Assembly: GCA_017458105.1 (NCBI GenBank)
Contig: JAFTGC010000047.1
Span: forward strand, 1 to 40,011
From: Ruminococcus sp.
GTDB lineage: Bacteria > Bacillota > Clostridia > Oscillospirales > Acutalibacteraceae
Reading direction: 5' to 3'
DNA length: 40,011 nucleotides
Shown here: in pieces, positions 31,737 through 40,011 of the stretch
Layout of the letters: every line of letters begins with the position of its first letter
Numbering within the stretch: position 1 is the first letter of the stretch
Made by a program: the position numbers and the translations under genes
The notes under the pieces: model-generated
The model's input: the letters and a program-made list of their open reading frames with translations, nothing else
Told to the model about the DNA's origin: nothing
Databases searched by the model: none

Positions 31737-33020
31737 ATGAAGATGAAGAGAATTTTATCATTGGTTCTCGCTATTGCTCTTATGGCAGTAGTATTCGTTG
31801 GATGTAGTGATAACAAATCCGACGATAGTGATAGCTCAAGCACAAGCGGTACAACAAAAACAGCAGAGATTGAAGACGGTGCAAAACTCAAGCTTTGGGG
31901 TCCTAATGCTGCTCTTACAACACTTAAGAAGCAGGCTAAGGCTTTTGAAGAGGCACACTCAGACAAGAATGTATCAGTTGAAGTTGTTCCTATGGAAGAG
32001 GACCAGGCCGGTACACAGGTTCTCAACGACCCTGACGCAGCAGCTGATGTATTCGGCTTTGCATCTGACCAGCTCACAAAGCTCACAATGGCTAAGGCTC
32101 TTATGCCACTCTACAAAGATTACGAAAACAAAGTAGCAGAGAACCACTCTGAGGCTGCTGTAAACACAGCAAGAGGCGACTATGAGGGCAGCGAAGTTGT
32201 TTTTGCTTTCCCGGAGACAGACAACGGTTACTACCTTGTTTATGATAAGTCTGTAGTTACTGACGAAGACGCTAAGACACTTGAGGGCGTTCTCGCAGCT
32301 TGTAAAAAGGCTGGCCGTAAATTCGTAATGGATGCCGGCACAGGCTACTATTCATGTATGTTTGCTTTCACAGGCGGTCTTGCTCTTGACGGCGTTGAAG
32401 GCGAAGCTCAGGACACACAGAAGTTTAATGATTATGATGAAGCTAAGGTTGTAGCTTCAATGAAAGCTTTCGGCGAACTTATCAGTAAGTATAAGGGAAC
32501 ATTCTCTAAGGCTGCTGTAAGCAACATCTCTGCAGGCTTCAGCGAAAGCCCAAGAAAAGTTGCTGCAGGTATCGACGGTACTTGGGATGCTTCTGCAAAC
32601 GAGAAGGCTCTCGGCGATGACTACGGTGTAGTTAAACTTCCTACAATCAACATTGATGGTACAGACACAGACATCATCGGTATGATCGGTTATAAATACC
32701 TTGGTGTCAACAACAACACAAAATATCCTGAGGCTTCTATGGCTCTTGCAGATTACCTTGCAGATACAGACTGCCAGGCTGAAAGACTTAAGGACCTTGG
32801 TTGGACACCAACAAACAAGAATGTTGATGTAGCTGACAACCCTGCAATTCAGGCTATGCAGGCAGAAGGCGAAAACTTTGTTATTCAGGCTGACATCATT
32901 CAGGCGTTCTGGGATCCGTTTGCTAACCTTGGTAACCAGCTTACAAAGGATAAGGCAGACCTCAGCGATGCAGCACTTAAAAAGTTGCTTACAGATACAC
33001 TCAACAATGTAAACGGCTAA
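31737..33020 (+). CDS. maltodextrin-type ABC transporter substrate-binding lipoprotein
   Basis: A 427-residue lipoprotein of the family 1 solute-binding proteins that would capture maltose or maltodextrins outside the membrane. The N-terminus is a lipoprotein signal with lipobox VFVGC (Cys23), followed by a Ser/Asp-rich linker. The mature part has KLKLWGPNAALTTLKKQAKAF and later sections typical of MalE/MdxE (for example YNNT-type VFAFPETDNGYYLVYDKSV). It heads an operon with two permeases, then a separate GH13 gene, supporting an alpha-glucan substrate. ATG 31737 follows GAAGGAAAAC. Confidence 0.92.
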   Translation: MKMKRILSLVLAIALMAVVFVGCSDNKSDDSDSSSTSGTTKTAEIEDGAKLKLWGPNAALTTLKKQAKAFEEAHSDKNVSVEVVPMEEDQAGTQVLNDPDAAADVFGFASDQLTKLTMAKALMPLYKDYENKVAENHSEAAVNTARGDYEGSEVVFAFPETDNGYYLVYDKSVVTDEDAKTLEGVLAACKKAGRKFVMDAGTGYYSCMFAFTGGLALDGVEGEAQDTQKFNDYDEAKVVASMKAFGELISKYKGTFSKAAVSNISAGFSESPRKVAAGIDGTWDASANEKALGDDYGVVKLPTINIDGTDTDIIGMIGYKYLGVNNNTKYPEASMALADYLADTDCQAERLKDLGWTPTNKNVDVADNPAIQAMQAEGENFVIQADIIQAFWDPFANLGNQLTKDKADLSDAALKKLLTDTLNNVNG

Positions 33021-33044
33021 TCGCTTTATCTGAAACTCGTTTCT

Positions 33045-33078
33045 CTGCAGGCGGTGCAAACCGTCTGCAGATATTTTG
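33045..33078 (+). terminator. hairpin between binding-protein and permease genes
   Basis: CTGCAGGCGGT (33045-33055) pairs with ACCGTCTGCAG (33060-33070) with one mismatch, followed by ATATTTTG. Such hairpins after binding-protein genes usually protect the upstream mRNA and stop part of transcription, so that the binding protein exceeds the permeases. Confidence 0.65.
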
Positions 33079-33114
33079 ACTAATTGCCCCAGGCATAGAA
33101 AAGGGAGTGAATAA

Positions 33115-34614
33115 ATGAAGTATATAGATTATGTCCAGCTAAGTCCGCTGCAGAGATTTGCCTATAAGTTAAAGACCTTTTTCGCAAATCTCCCAAAGAA
33201 CATTGGCAGGTTCTTTAAAGCAATTGGCAAGTTTTTCAAAAACCTTGTGTTGGGAATTATCCACAGTTTCCAAAACTACGGTACGCGTTTTGTCAAGGGC
33301 GACTGGGCAACTAAACTATCATATCTTGTTATGGGTTCAAGTAACATTGTAAGAGGTCAGTACATAAAAGGTCTGTTGCTCCTTGCAATTGAAGTTCTCT
33401 ACTTCCTGTTCCTGATAACATTCGGTAGCACTTATATTTCAAAATTCGGAACACTCGGTACCCAAGCAACCCAGAGTAACTTTGACCCTGAAACACACAG
33501 GTCAGTTGTTGTTCCCGGTGATAACTCGATGCTCATCCTGCTTTATGGTGTGCTCACAATCATTGTGTCAATAGTGTTCCTTGTGTTCTACATCATCAAC
33601 ACAAAATCTGCATATTATGTGCAGGAACTCAGCAAATCAGGTCAGCATATTCCTACTTTCAGAGAGGAAGTTAAGCAGTTTGGCGACGAGAAGTTCCACA
33701 TAACACTTCTCTCATTGCCTGTATTGCTCATCAGCGTATTCACAGTGCTTCCGCTGATCTTCATGGTTTGTATTGCTTTCACAAACTACCGTCCGCCAAA
33801 CCTTGCTCCTAATAATCTGTTCACTTGGGTTGGTCTTGATACATTCAGAGAAGTATTCTCAAACTCAGGCGGAGCAAATATGGGCAAGACTTTCTTGTCA
33901 CTTACTGAGTGGACAATTATCTGGGCATTCTTTGCAACATTCCTAAACTACTTTATGGGTATGATTGTTGCACTTATGATCAACAAAAAGGGCATTAAGC
34001 TCAAGGCTCTCTGGAGAACACTCTTTGTTATAACTGTTGCTGTTCCTCAGTTTGTTACACTCCTTATTATGAACCAGATGCTCCAGCTTGATACAGGTGC
34101 TATCAATATCATCCTGCAAAATCTCGGTTTTGACCAGATTGACTTTATCGGAAATGAAACTCTTACAGCAAGAATTACTGTTATTGTTATAAACCTTTGG
34201 GTAGGTATTCCGTATACTATCCTTATCACATCGGGTATTCTTATGAATATTCCTGAGGATCTTTATGAATCCGCACGTATTGACGGTGCAGGTCCTGTAA
34301 AGACATTTATGAGTATCACACTCCCATATATGATCTTCGTTACAACACCTTACCTCATTACAACATTTATCAACAACATCAATAACTTCAATGTTATCTA
34401 CCTGTTGACAAACGGCGGACCTACTACCCAAGAATATTATCAGGCGGGTAAAACCGACCTTTTGGTTACATGGTTGTTCAAGCTGACATTGGGTTCACAG
34501 GATTATAACTACGCAGCCGCTATCGGTATTTTGGTATTTATTGTCTGTGCTTCACTGTCACTTATCACATTCAATGTTACAAAATCTGCAAAGGACGAGG
34601 AGGCATTCTCATGA
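33115..34614 (+). CDS. maltodextrin-type ABC transporter permease, MalF family
   Basis: The 499-residue inner-membrane permease has the cytoplasmic EAA loop YESARIDGAGPVKTFMSI at about residues 383-400, which contacts the ATPase. The N-terminal 60 residues are basic and aromatic (LKTFFANLPKNIGRFFKAIG), probably amphipathic, and precede two additional membrane helices (about 85-105 and 142-165) before the core permease domain from about residue 195. This makes it longer than typical Gram-positive MdxF. ATG 33115 follows AAAGGGAGTG. It overlaps the next gene by four bases. Confidence 0.93.
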   Translation: MKYIDYVQLSPLQRFAYKLKTFFANLPKNIGRFFKAIGKFFKNLVLGIIHSFQNYGTRFVKGDWATKLSYLVMGSSNIVRGQYIKGLLLLAIEVLYFLFLITFGSTYISKFGTLGTQATQSNFDPETHRSVVVPGDNSMLILLYGVLTIIVSIVFLVFYIINTKSAYYVQELSKSGQHIPTFREEVKQFGDEKFHITLLSLPVLLISVFTVLPLIFMVCIAFTNYRPPNLAPNNLFTWVGLDTFREVFSNSGGANMGKTFLSLTEWTIIWAFFATFLNYFMGMIVALMINKKGIKLKALWRTLFVITVAVPQFVTLLIMNQMLQLDTGAINIILQNLGFDQIDFIGNETLTARITVIVINLWVGIPYTILITSGILMNIPEDLYESARIDGAGPVKTFMSITLPYMIFVTTPYLITTFINNINNFNVIYLLTNGGPTTQEYYQAGKTDLLVTWLFKLTLGSQDYNYAAAIGILVFIVCASLSLITFNVTKSAKDEEAFS

Positions 34615-35465
34615 TAAAAAGTTACAAAACCAGAAGACAAGTTACGAATGCCATCGTATATGTTGTCCTTGCAGTTATGGGTATCATTTGGGTTTCACCG
34701 CTTGTATGGATGTTGCTTCACTCCTTCCGTGGTGAGGGTGGTTCCACAGTCCATTACCTTCTTCCGAAGACCTACACTTTTGATAACTACATCAAACTGT
34801 TTACAGAAACATCGGTAGTTAACTTCCCAAGATGGTTTCTTAACACACTTATCGTTGCAATCTTTGCTTGTATCATCTCAACTCTTTCGGTTTTGATGGT
34901 AAGCTACGCTTTCTCTCGTCTTAGATTTAAGGCAAGAAAGCCACTCATCAATATCGGTATGATTATCGGTATGTTCCCTGGCTTTATGACAATGATTGCT
35001 ATCTACTATCTGCTCAAGGCTATGGGTCTTACACAGACTCTTCCTGCTCTTGTTATCTGCTATTCCGCAGGTGCAGGTATCGGATTCCAAATCAGTAAGG
35101 GCTTCTTTGATACTATTCCAAGAGCTCTTGACGAGGCTGCTACAATTGACGGTGCAACCAGAAATCAGATTTTCTGGAAGATTATCCTCCCAATGTCAAA
35201 GCCAATCGTTGTTTATACTGTTCTCACATCATTTATTGGTCCGTGGACTGACTTTATCCTCGTAAAAATCATTATGGGTGATAAAATTGCAAACTACACA
35301 GTTTCAATCGGTCTGCAAACAATGGTTTCGCAGCAGTATATTTCAACCTATTACACTCAGTTCCTTGCCGGTTCAACAATCGTTGCAATTCCAATTTCAC
35401 TTCTCTTCCTCAAAATGCAGAATTATTATGTTGAAGGCGTTACAGCCGGCGGCGTTAAGGGTTAA
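34611..35465 (+). CDS. maltodextrin-type ABC transporter permease, MalG family
   Basis: The second permease subunit, 284 residues with six helices, and an EAA loop DEAATIDGATRNQIFWKII at about 174-192. The C-terminal NYYVEGVTAGGVKG is the characteristic MalG ending. ATG 34611 overlaps the MalF-like stop (ATGA), so subunits are made together. No ATPase gene follows; a shared MsmX-type ATPase elsewhere must energise the transporter. A strong terminator follows. Confidence 0.94.
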   Translation: MIKSYKTRRQVTNAIVYVVLAVMGIIWVSPLVWMLLHSFRGEGGSTVHYLLPKTYTFDNYIKLFTETSVVNFPRWFLNTLIVAIFACIISTLSVLMVSYAFSRLRFKARKPLINIGMIIGMFPGFMTMIAIYYLLKAMGLTQTLPALVICYSAGAGIGFQISKGFFDTIPRALDEAATIDGATRNQIFWKIILPMSKPIVVYTVLTSFIGPWTDFILVKIIMGDKIANYTVSIGLQTMVSQQYISTYYTQFLAGSTIVAIPISLLFLKMQNYYVEGVTAGGVKG

Positions 35466-35490
35466 TCTTTGCAAAAAATTTGTAAAATCT

Positions 35491-35520
35491 GCTCCACGGT
35501 GCAAGCCGTGGAGCTTTTGC
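35491..35520 (+). terminator. terminator of the maltodextrin transport operon
   Basis: GCTCCACGG (35491-35499) pairs perfectly with CCGTGGAGC (35506-35514), followed by TTTTGC. Confidence 0.9.
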
Positions 35521-35550
35521 ATATTTATATTGAAAATTTTTTAAAAACTA

Positions 35551-35579
35551 TTGCACTTATTTTTATAAAATGTTAAAAT
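35551..35579 (+). promoter_or_regulatory. promoter of the GH13 lipoprotein gene
   Basis: TTGCAC (35551-35556), 17 bases, TAAAAT (35574-35579); the ribosome site AAAGGAG lies at 35616-35622. It makes the glucosidase gene an independent unit after the transport operon terminator. Confidence 0.65.
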
Positions 35580-35625
35580 CTAATCAACATAATTATGTGC
35601 AATATTATATTATGTAAAGGAGTAT

Positions 35626-37254
35626 ATGATGAAAAGATTGCTTTCCGTTGTGTTGGCAGGGGTGCTTTGCACAGCAACCGCACTTACCTCAGGCTGCGGC
35701 AATGTTACCACCGAAGATTTGCTTGAAAACAACAAACTGAACATTCCCGATGATAAGTACAATAATTATTATCAGATATGGGTGGGTTCTTTCTGCGACT
35801 CTGACGGTGATAAAATCGGCGACCTGCAGGGTGTTATCAGTCAGCTTGATTACCTCAATGATGGCGATGATAATACCGACGATGACCTCGGCGTAACAGG
35901 CATTTGGCTCAGCCCAATGATGCCTTCTCCGTCATACCACAAGTATGATGTAACCGATTATTACAACATTGATGAACAGTTTGGTACACTTGACGATTTT
36001 GACAAGCTCATTGCCGAGTGCAACAAGAGGAATATTGATGTTATAATAGACCTTATTCCTAACCACTGTTCGTTTGAACATCCGTGGTTCCAAAAGGCTC
36101 TTAAAGAGGCAGAAAAAGGCAATTTTGACGGATATGCAAAGTATTTCAGTATGCAAAAAATCGGCAATAACGATACCGTGCCTAACGGATACAACACTGA
36201 CCCTAACGACAGCACAATTATCTATGAGAGCAATTTCAGCGACCAAATGCCTGAGTGGAACTACAACTACGACGGCACTAAGGATGAGTTTGAGAAGATT
36301 GCAAAATTCTGGATTGACCGTGGTGTTGCCGGATTCCGTCTTGATGCTATAAGGTACATTTATATGGATGACGCCGAAAAAAGCTCTGCAACGCTCAAAT
36401 GGTTCTATGATACCTGCAAGGCTGTAAAGGACGATATTTATATGGTCGGCGAGGACTGGAGCACTGAAAAGTCCGAAATCAGTTCGTTCTACGCCTCCGG
36501 CATTGACAGCCTGTTTGCTTTTCCTTTTGCTGATTCCTCAGGAAAATTCATTGCCGATACTCTGGCAGGCTCAATCAACGACTATGTTGACAGTCTGATT
36601 AATTATGAGGAATACACTAAAGAGGCAAATAAGGATGCCATCAACGCTTACTTTATCACCAACCATGATATGGCTCGCTCTGCTGATTATCTTGAGGAGC
36701 TTTATCAGAAGAAAATGGCGGCAGCCCTCTATATGCTTACCCCGGGCAACACTTACACCTATTACGGCGAGGAGCTCGGTATGGAAACTTATATAGAGAG
36801 CAACGACCCCGCAAAGCGTACTGCTATGATTTGGGACAGCGAAAATCTCCCTGATGTTACCGCAAACGGTATTGATAGGGTAGAGGATAACACCGACGGC
36901 GGCGGAGTTAAGCAGCAGCTTGCCGATAAGGACAGCCTGCTCAACTTCTATAAGCAGGCACTAAAAATCCGCAACACCTGCCCGGGTATTGCAAGGGGAA
37001 CAATTTCTGCCCTGCCGGATTCATTTAACGGCGGTTCAGGTGTAGGCGGTTACTACCTGACCTACGGCGATGATAAGTATTTGATTCTCCATAACCTTGA
37101 AGAAAAAAGCCAAACCTTTGAAATTACCGAAGATGTTATGGACGATTACAAAATTTCGGGAAGCTTGTCGGCAAAAGAGGGTTCGGTAAAAATCGAGAAC
37201 AATCAGGTGACTATGCCTGCATACTCCTCGCTTGTGCTTCATTCAACAAAATAA
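35626..37254 (+). CDS. GH13 alpha-glucosidase/alpha-amylase lipoprotein
   Basis: The 542-residue enzyme has a lipoprotein signal with lipobox LTSGC (Cys24), so it should be tethered to the outer face of the membrane. The GH13 catalytic set is complete: DLIPNH (142-147), nucleophile Asp240 (GFRLDAIRY), acid/base Glu276 (MVGEDW), and Asp348 (ITNHDMAR). The NYYQIWVGSFCDSDGDKIGDLQG start and KYDVTDYYNIDEQFGT are typical of oligo-1,6-glucosidase/alpha-glucosidase relatives. It probably shortens maltooligosaccharides next to the transporter. No carbohydrate-binding module or dockerin is attached. The exact linkage specificity is not clear. Confidence 0.9.
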   Translation: MMKRLLSVVLAGVLCTATALTSGCGNVTTEDLLENNKLNIPDDKYNNYYQIWVGSFCDSDGDKIGDLQGVISQLDYLNDGDDNTDDDLGVTGIWLSPMMPSPSYHKYDVTDYYNIDEQFGTLDDFDKLIAECNKRNIDVIIDLIPNHCSFEHPWFQKALKEAEKGNFDGYAKYFSMQKIGNNDTVPNGYNTDPNDSTIIYESNFSDQMPEWNYNYDGTKDEFEKIAKFWIDRGVAGFRLDAIRYIYMDDAEKSSATLKWFYDTCKAVKDDIYMVGEDWSTEKSEISSFYASGIDSLFAFPFADSSGKFIADTLAGSINDYVDSLINYEEYTKEANKDAINAYFITNHDMARSADYLEELYQKKMAAALYMLTPGNTYTYYGEELGMETYIESNDPAKRTAMIWDSENLPDVTANGIDRVEDNTDGGGVKQQLADKDSLLNFYKQALKIRNTCPGIARGTISALPDSFNGGSGVGGYYLTYGDDKYLILHNLEEKSQTFEITEDVMDDYKISGSLSAKEGSVKIENNQVTMPAYSSLVLHSTK

Positions 37255-37305
37255 GCAAAATTATTCTCTGACAGAAATTTATTAATATTATTAAGGAAAA
37301 AAGCG

Positions 37306-37340
37306 GAAAGCCCTCGACTCGGAGGGCTTTCTTTTTTTAT
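37306..37340 (+). terminator. terminator of the GH13 lipoprotein gene
   Basis: GAAAGCCCTC (37306-37315) and GAGGGCTTTC (37322-37331) pair perfectly, followed by seven T bases. Confidence 0.95.
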
Positions 37341-37433
37341 TCTACAAACTTAAGTAAAACAATCGCAAATAAGCCATTCAGATTATGACAAAACTGTTGA
37401 CAGGCATAGAATATAATGAAAACACATTAAACA

Positions 37434-37519
37434 AACGCTTAAGAACCGCTGGCTAAATCACGCTTTAAGCTGTTTTACGCAAATGATTTGATCAGTAGTA
37501 TATTTATTAAGCGTAAAAG
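37434..37519 (+). promoter_or_regulatory. leader of spoIIE with two overlapping inverted repeats
   Basis: ACGCTTAA (37435-37442) can pair with TTAAGCGT (37507-37514), while TTTTACGC (37473-37480) can pair with GCGTAAAA (37511-37518). Both use bases 37511-37514 and so exclude each other. A promoter is not clear: TATAAT occurs at 37412-37417 but no good -35 lies 17 bases before it. The spacing 9 bases from TTGACA (37397-37402) is too short. TGTCAAC and TGTCATA (minus strand, 37387-37403) weakly resemble Spo0A boxes. Confidence 0.3.
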
Positions 37520-37546
37520 ATTATAAAAAAACAGGATGTGTAAAAA

Positions 37547-39868
37547 ATGACAGCAGTTAAAAATCTGATATTTTCAAGGCTTAGCGAAATTAAAGAGGGT
37601 TCAACAGCTCAAAGTGCGTTTTTTCAGGTTATCTACTTTTTTCTCGGAACAGTAATATCAAGGGGAGCGGTGTTCGGCGAGCTGTCGCCCTTTGGTGCGG
37701 CGTATCTTGCGGCGGTACCTTACCGATATTTGCTCACTTCAATAATGGGTTCGTGCTTTGGCTATATGCTTCTGAACCCTGTCGGCAGCTTTCGCTACAT
37801 AGCGATAGCGGTTGCAATCGGTGCAATAAGGTTTATTGCAAATGATATAAGAGTGGTCAGCAGCAGTGCGGTTTATCCTCCTATGGTGGCTTTTCTGCCG
37901 GTGTTTGCAACGGGCATCGCCCTGCTTTTGTCCGACACTTCAAGGCTTAATTCATTTGCGTTATGCACAATTGAGGCGGTGATTTCAGCCTCGGGTGCGT
38001 TCTTTTTGGACAGAACCATCTGCTTATGCTCGTCACGGCGAAATCTCACCTCGTTCAATCAACAGGAGCTTTCTTGCATAGTGATGTCGGGCTGCATACT
38101 TTTGTTGGCACTCGGCGGATTGGGAATAGGCGATTTTTCGGCAGGCAGAGCCCTTGCGGTTGTGGTTGTGTTGCTGTGTGCAAAGTTTGGGGGAGTAACC
38201 GGCGGAGCTATAGCAGGAATTTCAACAGGAGTTGTGTTTTCGCTAAGTTCGCTTTCTATGAGCTTTCTGTGCGGAGCATTTGGTTTTGGCGGACTAATGG
38301 CAGGGCTGTTTGCCGTTACGGGCAAAATCGGCACTGCGGTTGCTTTTTTGCTCTCCGATATAATAATGTCGTTTGCCAGCCGTGATAAAAATCTGATTGC
38401 AACCCTTGCTATTGAGGCACTGTTCGGCGTTGGAGTGTTTTTGATGATACCAAGCAGTGTCGGCAATTTTGTGAACGCACTGTTTTCTCCAACAGATGAT
38501 GTCAACAGCGGTGCAGCGTTGAAAGAGAATGTAATAATGAGGCTGGGCTTCACTTCAAAGGCACTCAAGGATGTTTCAAAATGTGTAACCAAAGTATCTG
38601 ACAAAATGCGTGACTTAACGGTTGATACAGTTTCGGGAGTTTACACAAATACGCAGGAGAAAGTTTGTGCAAATTGCGGTATGAGGGTGTTTTGCTGGGA
38701 TAGAGAACAGAACATTACCGAGGATGATTTTCACCGATTGACCGATACTCTCAAGGCAAATGGCAGTATAACAGCGGACGATGTTGACAACCTGTTTGTA
38801 AAGAAATGTTGCCGAAAAAGTGAGATTGCCAAGTCTGTTACCAAAAACTACCGTTCATATCTTATGAGTATGGAGAGCAACCGGCGGATAAGCTCGATCA
38901 GAGCAGGGCTTGCCGGGCAGTTTGGCGGACTTTCAGATATACTTCAGGATATGGCAAATGAGTTTTCAAGCACAGATGTGTGTGACCTCAACAGCAGCGA
39001 GAGGGTTTCGCATATGTTGAGAAAAAACGGACTTATCCCGGTGCTGTGTAACTGCAGAATAGCCGACAGCAAAATGACAGTGGAGGTAGAACTCTCTGAC
39101 AGAAGCCGTGGCTCAATCAAAAAGTCGGTTTTAAAAAGAGAAGTAGAGAAGTGCTGCGGAAGAAGGTTTCTTGAGCCTGTAACAACCGTAGCGGAGGATA
39201 GAGTCAGGGTAGTTATGAATGAAATGCCTCTTTTTGAAACCGAGATTGGTTCTTGCCAGCATATAGCAGACAACGGAACAATGTGTGGCGACAGCCTTAC
39301 TTACTTTAATGACGACAAGGGCAATATGGTGGCATTGATAAGCGACGGAATGGGAACAGGCGGCAGAGCGGCGGTTGATTCAATGATGACAGTTAATCTT
39401 ATGGAAAAGCTTGTAAAGTCGGGGCTTTCGTTTGACTGCGCCCTTAGCCTGACAAACTCGGCACTTATGGTAAAAAGCGAGGAAGAAAGCCTTGCAACGG
39501 TTGATGTTTCGGTATTTAACCTGTTCACGGGCAGAGCAGAATTTTTAAAAGCAGGAGCACCTTATACATACATCAGAAAGAAGGGCAGAGTTTTAAGGAA
39601 GGAAATACCTTCAATCCCTGCCGGTATTCTTAATGAGGTAAATTTTACAAGAGAGGATATTTCGCTCTCGGGAGAGGATATGGTAGTGATGCTCAGTGAC
39701 GGGGCAGTAATTGATGATGACAGGTGGCTGTTGAGCCTGATAAAATCCTGGAATAAAGGCAGTTGTCAGGATTTGGCAGAAGCCGTTGTAGAAGAAGCCA
39801 TACGACGCAACGAAGGTATTCAGGATGATGATATAACAGTTCTCGCCGTTAGGTTAAAGGATAATTAA
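37547..39868 (+). CDS. spoIIE: stage II sporulation protein E, membrane-bound PP2C-type phosphatase
   Basis: SpoIIE dephosphorylates SpoIIAA to activate sigma-F in the forespore and helps build the polar septum. The 773-residue protein has an N-terminal membrane domain with about ten helices (residues about 20-310), a middle region (about 320-550) and a C-terminal PP2C-type phosphatase (about 565-773). Phosphatase motifs include CGDSLTYF, ALISDGMGTGGRAA and VVMLSDGAVIDDD. The middle has a cysteine cluster (ANCGMRVFCW and KKCCRK). Length is near the usual ~800 residues. ATG 37547 has a weak site (ACAGGATGTG). Its presence indicates a spore former. Confidence 0.95.
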   Translation: MTAVKNLIFSRLSEIKEGSTAQSAFFQVIYFFLGTVISRGAVFGELSPFGAAYLAAVPYRYLLTSIMGSCFGYMLLNPVGSFRYIAIAVAIGAIRFIANDIRVVSSSAVYPPMVAFLPVFATGIALLLSDTSRLNSFALCTIEAVISASGAFFLDRTICLCSSRRNLTSFNQQELSCIVMSGCILLLALGGLGIGDFSAGRALAVVVVLLCAKFGGVTGGAIAGISTGVVFSLSSLSMSFLCGAFGFGGLMAGLFAVTGKIGTAVAFLLSDIIMSFASRDKNLIATLAIEALFGVGVFLMIPSSVGNFVNALFSPTDDVNSGAALKENVIMRLGFTSKALKDVSKCVTKVSDKMRDLTVDTVSGVYTNTQEKVCANCGMRVFCWDREQNITEDDFHRLTDTLKANGSITADDVDNLFVKKCCRKSEIAKSVTKNYRSYLMSMESNRRISSIRAGLAGQFGGLSDILQDMANEFSSTDVCDLNSSERVSHMLRKNGLIPVLCNCRIADSKMTVEVELSDRSRGSIKKSVLKREVEKCCGRRFLEPVTTVAEDRVRVVMNEMPLFETEIGSCQHIADNGTMCGDSLTYFNDDKGNMVALISDGMGTGGRAAVDSMMTVNLMEKLVKSGLSFDCALSLTNSALMVKSEEESLATVDVSVFNLFTGRAEFLKAGAPYTYIRKKGRVLRKEIPSIPAGILNEVNFTREDISLSGEDMVVMLSDGAVIDDDRWLLSLIKSWNKGSCQDLAEAVVEEAIRRNEGIQDDDITVLAVRLKDN

Positions 39869-39932
39869 AAATAGGGATGTAGGCTTTGTCAAGAAAAGTG
39901 TGTAAGATTTTTTAAAAAGTTCATGAGTCAAT

Positions 39933-39972
39933 GTTTTTCCAACCTAGGGGGTACCCCCTAGGTTGGAAAAAC
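39933..39972. terminator. 40-bp perfect palindrome, likely transposase terminator
   Basis: Bases 39933-39972 are a perfect palindrome with arms GTTTTTCCAACCTAGGGGGT and its complement, and no unpaired loop base at the DNA level. Flanked by T and A runs, it would end transcription in both directions, including readthrough from spoIIE and from the leftward ORF. Confidence 0.85.
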
Positions 39973-39977
39973 GGCGG

Positions 39978-40011
39978 TCAAATCATGTGCTCGTATTTCT
40001 CAATACGGGCT
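39978..40011 (-). CDS. C-terminal tail of a leftward ORF, probably transposase
   Basis: On the minus strand the frame entering from the right edge reads ARIEKYEHMI and stops at TGA (39978-39980), just before the palindromic terminator. Its position inside the candidate insertion sequence suggests a transposase, but ten residues cannot prove it. Confidence 0.35.
   Translation of the reverse strand, partial: ARIEKYEHMI

Larger units (their letters stand above)
39880..40011. mobile_element. probable end of an insertion sequence, cut by window edge
   Basis: Soon after the spoIIE stop the sequence GGCTTTGTCAAGAAAAGTG, continuing with GTGTAAGATTTTTT, resembles terminal inverted repeats of IS256-type (mutator) elements. 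A 40-bp palindrome and the C-terminal tail of a leftward ORF follow. The other end lies outside the window, so the repeat cannot be checked. Confidence 0.45.

Noticed and set aside
31552..31740. 62-codon plus-strand frame in the maltodextrin leader
   Set aside because: It begins inside the promoter, has no ribosome site and crosses the proximal promoter; better explained as untranslated leader.
31583..32086. Minus-strand frame opposite the binding-protein gene and its leader
   Set aside because: Shadow of a well-supported lipoprotein gene and its promoter; low-complexity Ser/Ala/Leu product.
37397..37417. TTGACA followed by TATAAT upstream of spoIIE
   Set aside because: The spacer is only nine bases, too short for a sigma-A promoter.

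Overview
The window looks like chromosomal DNA of a spore-forming, starch-degrading gut Firmicute of the Ruminococcaceae/Oscillospiraceae, closest in character to Ruminococcus bromii. The reasons are a secreted GH13 alpha-amylase carrying a dockerin and starch-binding-type modules (the hallmark of amylosomes), a spoIIE sporulation gene, strong Shine-Dalgarno sites, and sigma-A type promoters with TTGACA/TATAAT-like boxes. No tool was run, so the species call is inference.

Left part (1-10.1 kb): the C-terminal tail of an unknown gene and a tiny ORF, then an almost complete arginine pathway on the + strand: argG, argH, argC, argJ, a DUF3592 membrane protein with five 23-residue repeats, argB, a GNAT acetyltransferase, argD and argF. 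Sites resembling ArgR boxes lie upstream of argG. ArgJ recycles the acetyl group, so these genes convert glutamate to arginine once carbamoyl phosphate is supplied.

10.1-18.1 kb: nadA-mnmA from a near-consensus promoter; bioY with a very clear BirA-type operator; then leftward genes: a lone phage-type replication initiator-like gene that appears to start at ATT, a DegT-type sugar aminotransferase, and a group of PP2C phosphatase, leuB and a class 3 lipase.

18.4-31.2 kb: the dockerin-bearing amylase; a leftward pair of a DHHW protein and a Nudix protein with an unusual N-terminal domain; tRNA-Thr and tRNA-Tyr (leftward) and tRNA-Arg (rightward); several small membrane proteins; an HD/CmpB/PAP2/beta-helix operon probably linked to the envelope; and murE.

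31.2-40 kb: a maltodextrin uptake locus (binding protein, two permeases, no ATPase) followed by a lipoprotein GH13 glucosidase, which together would trim and import the products of the secreted amylase. The window ends with spoIIE and what appears to be the end of an insertion sequence with a 40-bp perfect palindrome.

The points most worth a second look are the ATT-start replication-like gene, the Nudix protein with a pyrophosphatase-like N-terminal domain, the dockerin placed between two binding modules, the structured leader of the maltodextrin operon, and the repeat protein and GNAT gene embedded in the arginine operon.
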